Assembly (NCBI GenBank): GCA_964501275.1
Contig: CAZCSP010000009.1
Location: 62,001 to 126,000 of the forward strand
Source of the DNA: 55-13 sp964501275
GTDB taxonomy: Bacteria; Armatimonadota; Fimbriimonadia; Fimbriimonadales; Fimbriimonadaceae
DNA length: 64,000 nucleotides
Reading direction: 5' to 3'
A model generated the notes under the pieces. It was not told the DNA's origin. It saw nothing but the letters and a program-made list of their open reading frames with translations, and ran no database searches. Each line of letters starts with the position of its first letter. Within the stretch, counting starts at the first letter, position 1. Both the position numbers and the translations under genes were made by a program. Below, piece by piece: positions 57,820-64,000 of this stretch.

Positions 57820-58185
57820 CTAGGCGGCCAAAAGCTTTGTGACAGCCTCGATCACCCGCTCCGCCTGGAACGGTTTCACGATGAAGTCCTTTGCTCCCGC
57901 TTGGATAGCCTCCACCACCATATTCTTCTGACCCATCGCCGTACACATGACCACCGTTGCATTGGGATCATGGGCCTTGATGTGCTTCAATGCCGCCAGG
58001 CCGTCCATTTCCGGCATGGTGATGTCCATCGTGACCAGATCGGGCTTCAGAGACTTGTAAAGCTCCACCGACTCGGCCCCATTGCTGGCCTCGCCGACGA
58101 CCTCAAAGCCGTTCTGGGTCAAGATGTTCTTCAAAGTGACTCGCATGAAAAGCGCGTCGTCCGTGATTAAGATGCGTTTCGCCAT
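57820..58185 (-). CDS. cheY: CheY-like response regulator
   Basis: A 121-residue single-domain receiver. The phosphorylated Asp54 is in LVTMDITMPEMDG, the acidic pair is Asp9/Asp10 in ITDD, and Lys is in FIVKPF. Thr/Ser and aromatic switch positions look normal. It conveys the CheA signal to the motor or pilus. The ATG at 58185 has GGGGAAG upstream and overlaps cheR by 19 bp. Confidence 0.95.
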   Translation of the reverse strand: MAKRILITDDALFMRVTLKNILTQNGFEVVGEASNGAESVELYKSLKPDLVTMDITMPEMDGLAALKHIKAHDPNATVVMCTAMGQKNMVVEAIQAGAKDFIVKPFQAERVIEAVTKLLAA

Positions 58186-58982
58186 AGTTGTGTCTTCCCC
58201 TCCATAGGTTTTTGGTAAAAAAACGGGATAGTTGTAGTAAATCCGATCTCTTTGGCCGAAAAAATTCGTTCGGTGCTGCCCACGAAGAGGATGCCCCCCG
58301 GTTTCAGAGCGTCGAAGAATTTCCGATAAAGCTCCTCTTTGGCCGCGTCGGTGAAGTAGATCACCACGTTGCGGCATAGGATCAGATCGTAGCCGCCGTC
58401 GAATCGGTCTCCCAGGAGATCGCCTCTTCGGAAGGTCAGGTATTTCCGTAGCACCGGTTTGGCCGTCCAGCCCGTGGGCGTTTTGTCGAAGTACTTCGAC
58501 TTGTACTTGTCAGGCATGAACCGCAGGTCGTTGTCGCTGAATTCGCCTCGCTTGGCCTGGTCCAGCGCCGCCATGTCGATATCCGACCCGACCACCTGGT
58601 GGCTTCCCGGAAAGTTGTGATCCAGGATCGAGGCCAGAGTATGCGCCTCAGCCCCGTAGGAACAACCTGCGCTCCAGCACTTCAGCCGGTTGGTCTTGGC
58701 CAAAAGAATCGGCAGAACCTTCTCCTCCATCTCGACCCACTTCTCGGGGTTGCGGTATAGCTCGGAGACGTTGATAGCGAGTTTATCCATGAACCACTGG
58801 ATATCCGAGTCGCTCACGCTGATCAGTTTCCAGAAGGTCTCCAAGTCGTTCGCTCCTTTGGTATCCGCCATGCTGAGGATGCGGCGTTGAAGCTGGTCTT
58901 GCTTATAGAGGTTCAAGTCCAGACCGGTGCGTCGCTTCATCTGGGCATAGAAGCCGGACCAATCGTCGGTTCTAGGCGGCAT
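58167..58982 (-). CDS. cheR: Chemoreceptor glutamate methyltransferase CheR
   Basis: A 271-residue CheR with an N-terminal helical domain (about 1-85, LAINVSELYRNPEKW) and a C-terminal SAM-dependent methyltransferase (CWSAGCSYGAEAHTLA, ILCRNVVIYF). It methylates receptor glutamates during adaptation. The ATG overlaps the end of cheB by 11 bp. Confidence 0.95.
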   Translation of the reverse strand: MPPRTDDWSGFYAQMKRRTGLDLNLYKQDQLQRRILSMADTKGANDLETFWKLISVSDSDIQWFMDKLAINVSELYRNPEKWVEMEEKVLPILLAKTNRLKCWSAGCSYGAEAHTLASILDHNFPGSHQVVGSDIDMAALDQAKRGEFSDNDLRFMPDKYKSKYFDKTPTGWTAKPVLRKYLTFRRGDLLGDRFDGGYDLILCRNVVIYFTDAAKEELYRKFFDALKPGGILFVGSTERIFSAKEIGFTTTIPFFYQKPMEGKTQLWRNAS

Positions 58983-60006
58983 CTTTCAGCCTCCCCGCCG
59001 CCGTTGCGACCAAGGCGTGCCCAATCTCGTGGATCGGATATTCGCCCGAAATCCCGCCCATCTCTTTGGCGGCTCGGGGCATCCCATAGACAGTGCAGCT
59101 TGATTCTGCCTCACCTAAGACCGTGCCACCTGCCTTCTTGATGGACAGGGCCCCCGCCGCGCCGTCTTTACCCATCCCGGTGAGGATGGCGGCCAGACAC
59201 TTGGAGCCTAGCTGCTTGGCGGCGGTTTCAAAAAGATAGTCGGCCGCGGGCCGAACACCGTGCAGGTGGGGGCCGTCGAACAGTTCGATCCGGTTGTCGC
59301 GGTCCAGCCGCATGTGCAGCCCTCCTGGGGCGATCAGGGCAAGGCCAGGCTGGAGGGAATCGCCTTCGACCGCTTCTCGACAGGGCACGGTCCCGATTCG
59401 ATCCAAGCGTGCGGCGAGGCTGGCGGTGAAGCCAACCGGCATATGCTGGACGACTAGAATCGGAACTTGCCAACCCTTTGGCAACGTTTCAAACAGGCTG
59501 GTCAGCGCCTTGGGGCCACCGGTTGAGGTGGCGATCAGCACGACCTTGTCGCTGGTTCTCCCCGGACTTGCCGCCCGAACCGTCGGTCTAGCCCGAGTCC
59601 CGACCACTGCGCTTCGCGCGCTGCGAATCTTGGCCACCAACTCCTCATGGACCTCGCGCAGAGCCATGAAGCTGCCGGACCGAGGTTTGCACACGAAATC
59701 GACCGCGCCCTTGTCGAGCGCCTCCAGGGTGGCTTCCGCCCCCGCCGAGGTCTTGGTGGAGACCATCACCACGGGAACGGGATTCTCGCGCATGATCGTG
59801 GCCAGGGCTTCCAGGCCAGACATGCGCGGCATCTCCACGTCCAGGGTGATCACGTCAGGGCGCAGGTCCTTGGCCATCGCGATCGCTTCCAGGCCATCGC
59901 GGGCCATCCCTACGATCTCGATGTCGGGCTCCTTCGTGAGCATATCGACGAGCACCTGCCGAAGCAGGGGTGAATCATCAACAATCAGGACTCGAGTCTT
60001 GGTCAC
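58972..60006 (-). CDS. cheB: Chemoreceptor glutamate methylesterase / deamidase CheB
   Basis: A 344-residue CheB. The receiver domain spans about 1-120 with phospho-Asp56 in TLDVEMPRMSG. A linker and the methylesterase follow (about 160-340). The catalytic Ser is in IATSTGGP, the His is in VQHMPVGFTASLAARL, and the Asp is in TGMGKDGAAG. Its start overlaps the HDOD gene by 4 bp (ATGA). Confidence 0.96.
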   Translation of the reverse strand: MTKTRVLIVDDSPLLRQVLVDMLTKEPDIEIVGMARDGLEAIAMAKDLRPDVITLDVEMPRMSGLEALATIMRENPVPVVMVSTKTSAGAEATLEALDKGAVDFVCKPRSGSFMALREVHEELVAKIRSARSAVVGTRARPTVRAASPGRTSDKVVLIATSTGGPKALTSLFETLPKGWQVPILVVQHMPVGFTASLAARLDRIGTVPCREAVEGDSLQPGLALIAPGGLHMRLDRDNRIELFDGPHLHGVRPAADYLFETAAKQLGSKCLAAILTGMGKDGAAGALSIKKAGGTVLGEAESSCTVYGMPRAAKEMGGISGEYPIHEIGHALVATAAGRLKDAA

Positions 60007-60878
60007 GCCGCGTCCTCGAAGAGCTTTTCGTGCTGCTCATACGAGACCATAAATTCTTCCGCCAGTTCGTCGAACGATTCGGGAGTCAGCCCGAGCCTCA
60101 AGAGCGCCTCTTCCTGGAAATCATATCGCAGGCCATCGCCGCCCAATCCCAGGCCCATGCTCATGGTGAGATAGTCGGCGACGTGGACGCAGTCCACTAG
60201 GGGGCTATGGGGTTCGCAGGCGTTGGGGTCGTGATGGAAGCGCATCGCCTCCACCAGCGGCTTGGGCAGATTCCAGACTTCGCCCATGTGGGCGCCCACT
60301 TCGCAGTGGTCGAACCCGAGCACCTTGCGCTCGACTTGGTCGAACGTCATCCCTTCTCGACAGGCGATCGCCAGCATCCCGGCTAGTTTGTCTTCCAGCC
60401 AAATGCTGAGAGCCACTTTGCCGAGGTTGTGGAGCAGTCCGGCGGTGAACGCCTGGTCGCTGATCGAAGACCGCGACCGGCTCGCCACCAGTTGGGCGCC
60501 GACGGCCACAGCAAATGAGTGGGTCCACATCTCGCGCGGGCCAAGGCCATATCCCTTCAGGGGTTTGACCATCCACGGGTAGGTGGAAGCAACCATGCAC
60601 AGGTTGCGGATGCAGCGCATCCCCAGCACCACCACCGCGTCCGACACATCCATGATCTGCCGGGCCAAGCCATAGTAGGCACTGTTGGCCAGCCTGAGAA
60701 TACGTGCCGTCAAAGCCTGATCTTGCGACAGATAACGAGCAATGCTCTGGGCCGTTCCCGTCGGAGAGTCGGTCTCCCGCATGACGGCAAGCGCTGCAGC
60801 CGGCAGCGACGGAAGATCGCTCGTCTTGGCGACAAGATCTTCGAGCGTCAGCGTATTCGCCGACATCATTCCATTCAT
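60003..60878 (-). CDS. HDOD domain protein in the chemotaxis operon
   Basis: A 291-residue protein with one HDOD domain over about residues 15-215 (LPSLPAAALAVMRETDSPTG, AGLLHNLGKVALSIW). The HD metal residues are not conserved in full, as in the HDOD class. HDOD proteins occur in signalling and second-messenger contexts, but their biochemistry is mostly unknown. The ATG at 60878 overlaps the cheD stop as ATGA. Position within the che operon suggests a role in chemotaxis or pilus motility. Confidence 0.85.
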   Translation of the reverse strand: MNGMMSANTLTLEDLVAKTSDLPSLPAAALAVMRETDSPTGTAQSIARYLSQDQALTARILRLANSAYYGLARQIMDVSDAVVVLGMRCIRNLCMVASTYPWMVKPLKGYGLGPREMWTHSFAVAVGAQLVASRSRSSISDQAFTAGLLHNLGKVALSIWLEDKLAGMLAIACREGMTFDQVERKVLGFDHCEVGAHMGEVWNLPKPLVEAMRFHHDPNACEPHSPLVDCVHVADYLTMSMGLGLGGDGLRYDFQEEALLRLGLTPESFDELAEEFMVSYEQHEKLFEDAA

Positions 60879-61387
60879 CCCCTCAAGTTGCATAGGGTTT
60901 TCTCTCCGCTGGTTACCGTTCGCACGGTGTAAATCCCGGTCTCGACGGTGAACGAAACGGTGCGTCCCACGTTCCCGCCAGTGTCATGAGCAAGCAGCTT
61001 CAATCCCAATTGTCGGAGCTTTTCCTGCACGGCATGAGCATTTCGCGAACCGATGTCGAGTTTTGACTCTGCGTTCGCGCTGAATTTGAAAACTTGGGCT
61101 CCTCCGGCCATGGCGAATACCAATCGACTTTGGTTCGCGCCCAGCTTCGTCATCGCCTCAATTAGGGCGGGTACCCCGGTGTCGGCGAACTTGCCCGGCT
61201 TCTCCTCTCCCTTTCCTTGAAAAGCTTCAGGAAGCATCACGTGGACCATCCCGGCCACATTCGCCACGGGGTCCAGCCCGCAGAGCCCGATGCAACTGCC
61301 CAGCCCCAGGCAAGAAAGTTGGCCGGAGCCTTTGATCACCTGAATATCCGCCATCCCGACCAGGACGGCGCTTCCGATGGCCGCCAC
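60875..61387 (-). CDS. cheD: Chemoreceptor glutamine deamidase CheD
   Basis: A 170-residue CheD that deamidates receptor glutamines and works with CheC. The active-site Cys is in GLGSCIGLCGLD and the His is in AGMVHVMLP, as expected for the family. The start is a GTG at 61387, 1 nt after the cheC stop, chosen because it gives the standard length. The long upstream reading frame is a shadow of cheC. Confidence 0.9.
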   Translation of the reverse strand: MAAIGSAVLVGMADIQVIKGSGQLSCLGLGSCIGLCGLDPVANVAGMVHVMLPEAFQGKGEEKPGKFADTGVPALIEAMTKLGANQSRLVFAMAGGAQVFKFSANAESKLDIGSRNAHAVQEKLRQLGLKLLAHDTGGNVGRTVSFTVETGIYTVRTVTSGEKTLCNLRG

Positions 61388-61388
61388 G

Positions 61389-62012
61389 TTAGGCGGCCTC
61401 CGCGATTCCGAGAGTGGAGAACAGGTGGCGAAGCCCCCCGATCGACGGGATGTAGACGAAGTAGCCTTCCATCGAACCTTCCAGGTCGTTGATGACCGTT
61501 CGAATGGCAAGGGCGACATGGTCTCGAGAACTTGCCTCGACGACGATGGCGTCCAAAATCGCCGCCGACATCTCGACCGCAAGATAGGGCGGAGTCGCGT
61601 GCATCGCAAGGTTCGTCATGTCGGAGATCGCGTTCAGAAAGCTGCTGTTAATGATGTTGCCGATCTCCAAAAAGGCAGAGGCGTCCATCTCGCCGATCTC
61701 ATCGGGGGATGCGGGCTCCGTTCCCAGGAGCATCTTCCAGAGCATCCGGGCGCTTTCCCAAGGCATCAGGAAGGCGATGTGTCCCGTCACGTCCCCTTCG
61801 ATCGGCATATAGATGCCTGCCGAGAAGGTCTCCGCTCCGCCAAGCAGGTTGGGAATCTCTTCTAAGGTGAGCGACTCCACGTCGGGCACGCTCATGTTAA
61901 ATGCCTTGCCGGTCATCTCCGACAAGGCGGTGGTGGCATGGCCGAGACCTATATTGGTCATCTCCCGAACCACCGATAGCTCCATCAATCCTAGTGTTAA
62001 CTCGCTCGCCAT
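61389..62012 (-). CDS. cheC: CheY-phosphatase CheC
   Basis: A 207-residue CheC with two phosphatase signature helices: SVVREMTNIG near the start and SAFLEIGNIINS in the middle. Both Ser-x3-Glu-x2-Asn sites are intact. It pairs with CheD. The ATG at 62012 has GGAGGG at a good distance and is preferred over an upstream TTG. It is the first gene of the operon. Confidence 0.92.
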   Translation of the reverse strand: MASELTLGLMELSVVREMTNIGLGHATTALSEMTGKAFNMSVPDVESLTLEEIPNLLGGAETFSAGIYMPIEGDVTGHIAFLMPWESARMLWKMLLGTEPASPDEIGEMDASAFLEIGNIINSSFLNAISDMTNLAMHATPPYLAVEMSAAILDAIVVEASSRDHVALAIRTVINDLEGSMEGYFVYIPSIGGLRHLFSTLGIAEAA

Positions 62013-62039
62013 CGTCCCTCCATCGCTGCCCAAACTGAG

Positions 62040-62047
62040 TTATCGGC
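62040..62047 (-). promoter_or_regulatory. Sigma-28-like -10 box GCCGATAA of the che operon
   Basis: On the minus strand GCCGATAA exactly matches the sigma-28 (FliA) -10 consensus, 27 nt before the cheC ATG. The TAAA -35 is not present at the standard distance (the sequence there is GGTG). A 7-of-8 match lies at the same relative place before the chemoreceptor gene at 37562. Confidence 0.45.
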
Positions 62048-62273
62048 TGATTTCCGCAAAAACACCGCATTCTCAGGGGCTATTCCCCATTGCATAGTGT
62101 GGATTCCACTTATGCTTTGAATCTGTCCAGGCAATTTTGCGGAGGAGTTGGCAAAAAAATGGTCCCACCGATGGAATCCTTTCCGGCTAGCATCTGTCTT
62201 TACAAGTAACGATGAGAGTTGCCGTATAGAAAGGTAACCGATTGACGCGTTGAATAAACGCTTTCTCCTCTCC

Positions 62274-62316
62274 AAGGAATGCTTCGGACCCTCAAAGAGA
62301 AGCATTCCTTCTTTTT
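62274..62316 (+). terminator. Intrinsic terminator on the plus strand, gene unknown
   Basis: AAGGAATGCTT at 62274-62284 pairs with AAGCATTCCTT at 62300-62310, followed by CTTTTT. This is the best U-tract terminator in the window. No plus-strand gene lies upstream in the 62013-62273 gap, so a small RNA or untranslated leader may end here. In the rest of the 62013-62698 gap I see only the P-box of the che operon and an inverted repeat. Confidence 0.65.
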
Positions 62317-62560
62317 CCGATCCCCGGCAGATCGCCCTGTTTGAGCGCGCCAAGCTCGCTATGAAGAGCTGGTATCTTCACCCCCCAGTGCCGAACATTC
62401 CAGCCATCGGTGCCTGACCCTAGCTGTCAGATCGGCCGCTTCCGGAAAAAAAACTGCGTCTTACCGGTTCACGGACAGGTTGAAAAGCTTATCTTATCCT
62501 AAGTTAGTCTTGTCTTTCGGGGGCTAAGGGGTCGAAAATAAAGGTGTCAGGGCCTTATCG

Positions 62561-62648
62561 ACCCTGGCATGGGCGCTCGCTCGCGGCGGGGGAATAACCT
62601 CGGAGTTCGCTGCTTCGGCTTGCCACAGCTTGTTGCCCATGCCAGGGT
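62561..62648. repeat. Inverted repeat with perfect 14-bp arms
   Basis: ACCCTGGCATGGGC at 62561-62574 and its exact complement at 62635-62648 flank a 60-nt loop containing GC-rich words. It lies in the argJ-cheC gap, and may serve as argJ terminator or be another dispersed element. Confidence 0.5.
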
Positions 62649-62698
62649 GCTAAGAATTGTATGCGGTCCACGAAAGGTAGAAGCCAACGGCATCTCCC

Positions 62699-63931
62699 TT
62701 ATGTGTGGTATTCCGCGTTGATCCGCACATACCCGTAGCCCAGGTCGCAAGTGTAGATGGTGGCCGACTCGCCTTCGCCGATCTTTAAGTCCAAGACTAC
62801 ATGGTCCGACTTTAACGCGGTGGAAACCCGCTTGGGGTCGAAGGCGGCGGGGCCGCCAGCCTCAAAGAGCAAATGCTCCTCTCCATTGGCGACGACCACT
62901 AGCCGCGCATCTTCTTTCCTGAACGGAACTCCGGCCCTTCCCGCGGCCATCATGACCCGACCCCAGTTCGGATCGCATCCGAACAGGGCCGTCTTGACCA
63001 AGGGCGAGTCCGCGATCGTGCGGGCAACCTTCTTGGGATCGGAGGTTCCAGTGACCACGACCTCCACCAACTTCGTCGCCCCCTCCCCGTCCCGCGCGAT
63101 CTGTTTGGCAAGGGACACGCAGACCCCAGTGAGCGCTTCTTCAAACTCTGCCTCACTGGGCTGGAACCCAGAGGCTCCATTCGCCATCACGATCACCATG
63201 TCGTTGGTCGATGTGTCGCCGTCCACCGTCATGCAGTTAAAGCTCTTGTCGCAGGCCCGTTTGAGAACCGCCTGAAGGTCGAATCCAGAAGTGTCCGCGT
63301 CTGTGGCGATATAGGTCAGCATGGTCGCCATGTTCGGCGAGATCATCCCGGAGCCTTTTGCGATGCCGAAGACTCTTGATGGGGGTGATGGAGGTGAGGT
63401 GGGTGAATCACGTCCATCACCCCCATCACGCGGTTCACCTCCATCATCACCTTCACCAACCACCGCCGACGCATGCTTCTCCACCAAGTCCGTGGTCAGG
63501 ATCGCGTCCATAAAGGGCCTGGGATCGGATGCTAATTTGGTCGCGGCCTCCGCGATCCCCTTCTCGACCTTTGCCATATCCAGCAACTGCCCAATAACTC
63601 CGGTTGAGCCCACGGCGACCTCGTCGGACGAAAGCCCAAGCGCCGCCGCCGCCAACTCCGCCATCCGCGTCGTATCCCGCTCCCCCTGCTCCCCCGTGCA
63701 GCAGTTCGCGTTGCCGCTGTTCACCACGATGGCCCGAAGCTTCCCGTCCGCCAGTGCCTGCCGGGAATAGTCCACACAGGAAGCGCGGACTTCATTGGTG
63801 GTCAGAAGCCCGGCGGCAACCGCAGGACGGTCGCTGACGAGAAGCCCGATGTCGTTGCGCCGATTCTTCAACCCGCATCTTGTGCCGGAGAACTGAAAAC
63901 CTTGGGGAATGGGGAGTGTGGCTTGTGGCAT
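62699..63931 (-). CDS. argJ: Ornithine acetyltransferase / N-acetylglutamate synthase ArgJ, with repeat-derived insertion
   Basis: A 410-residue bifunctional enzyme of arginine synthesis that transfers acetyl from acetylornithine to glutamate. It is made as a precursor that self-cleaves before the Thr of MATML (in GSGMISPNMATML) to give two subunits. Family features include VVNSGNANCCTG, the ATDAD segment and the C-terminal SATIYTCDLGYGYVRINAEY. About 25 extra residues (Gly/Asp/Pro/Ser-rich) just before GIAKGSGM are encoded by a 9-bp-word repeat. The ATG at 63931 lies within another word-repeat element. Confidence 0.93.
   Translation of the reverse strand: MPQATLPIPQGFQFSGTRCGLKNRRNDIGLLVSDRPAVAAGLLTTNEVRASCVDYSRQALADGKLRAIVVNSGNANCCTGEQGERDTTRMAELAAAALGLSSDEVAVGSTGVIGQLLDMAKVEKGIAEAATKLASDPRPFMDAILTTDLVEKHASAVVGEGDDGGEPRDGGDGRDSPTSPPSPPSRVFGIAKGSGMISPNMATMLTYIATDADTSGFDLQAVLKRACDKSFNCMTVDGDTSTNDMVIVMANGASGFQPSEAEFEEALTGVCVSLAKQIARDGEGATKLVEVVVTGTSDPKKVARTIADSPLVKTALFGCDPNWGRVMMAAGRAGVPFRKEDARLVVVANGEEHLLFEAGGPAAFDPKRVSTALKSDHVVLDLKIGEGESATIYTCDLGYGYVRINAEYHT
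63376..63455. repeat. 9-bp word-repeat element inserted in frame within argJ
   Basis: 9-bp words run in tandem: TGATGGAGG, TGAGGTGGG, TGAATCACG, TCCATCACC, CCCATCACG, CGGTTCACC, TCCATCATC. The first half is the approximate reverse complement of the second. The 9-bp period keeps the reading frame. The ATCACG words are shared with the element at 39241-39286. Confidence 0.78.
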
Positions 63932-63984
63932 GGTTTTATGTGGTCTGTCGGGTGTGAACTGTAAAATGTGGCCTGTGGCCTGTA
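63903..63984. repeat. Heptamer word-repeat element across the argJ start codon
   Basis: On the minus strand the 7-bp words ACAGGCC (twice), ACATTTT, ACAGTTC, ACACCCG and ACAGACC run up to and through the argJ ATG, continuing as CACAAGC and CACACTC. The same TGTGGCC words occur at 8997-9047. The first residues of ArgJ (PQATLPIPQ) are thus repeat-encoded. Confidence 0.7.
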
Positions 63985-64000
63985 AGTCCTTCAAAGATCA

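Noticed and set aside
61388..61609. Extended CheD N-terminus to 61609
   Set aside because: That stretch is a shadow of cheC. The GTG at 61387 gives a normal-length CheD.
62100..62260. Cyclic-di-GMP (GEMM-I) riboswitch suggested by a GGTAACCGAT-like stretch
   Set aside because: The conserved core around the ligand (the GCAAAGCC-type segment) is absent, and the downstream plus strand has no gene. I could not fold it to the consensus.

Overview
The window is a gene-dense bacterial chromosome segment with high GC. It carries about 60 protein genes on both strands and one tRNA-Ser(CGA). There is no rRNA, transposase, prophage or CRISPR. The gene style points to Armatimonadota, probably Fimbriimonadia-like. 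The signs are a DUF1559-type prepilin-like protein with an H-X9-DG C-terminus, a DnaJ/TPR membrane protein, gatC-gatA, a fused ManC/PMM-like protein, a TrmB regulator, and many genes with a -10 box about 6 nt before the start codon. This taxonomic call is inference; no marker search was possible.

Layout. 0-6.3 kb: left-edge fabI fragment, small membrane and zinc-ribbon proteins, an APH-fold kinase, an S41 peptidase, a GDPD with a pseudopilin-like protein, and a frameshifted ClpX-type zinc finger. 6.3-19 kb: PilC/GspF platform protein, DnaJ-TPR membrane protein, gatA/gatC, a DUF255-like protein without its CxxC, tRNA-Ser, a lipoprotein, a CBM9-like protein, and a fused nucleotidyltransferase with a degenerate phosphomannomutase half. 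19-31 kb: a hydrolase, asnS and two ABC genes, then a tightly packed run (glycosyltransferase, Trm112-like, aroQ, M24 peptidase, degenerate ABC ATPase), then a Ntn asparaginase coupled to an orphan SelB winged-helix module, and a DUF433/DUF5615 toxin-antitoxin-like pair. 31-49 kb: TrmB regulator, der, GH29 fucosidase, a chemoreceptor, a CHMI-like isomerase, mutS, an RND efflux adaptor/pump/MarR operon, and ribBA. 49-57 kb: methyltransferase, a lone sdhA, an orphan DUF433, a helicase and secreted proteins. 57-62 kb: a seven-gene overlapping chemotaxis operon (cheC-cheD-HDOD-cheB-cheR-cheY-cheX). 62.7-63.9 kb: argJ.

The most unusual signal is a set of degenerate short-period repeats. Words of 7, 8, 9 or 10 bp are arrayed in tandem and usually arranged as two inverted arms. 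They lie in many intergenic gaps and also inside the reading frames of mutS (just before Walker A) and argJ (just before its self-cleavage site). They resemble cyanobacterial STRR heptamer repeats in style.

A second genome-style signal is a TANNNT- or CATAAT-like -10 box ending 6-9 nt before the start codon at about a dozen genes. This implies leaderless transcription. The tRNA has the same spacing to its mature 5' end.
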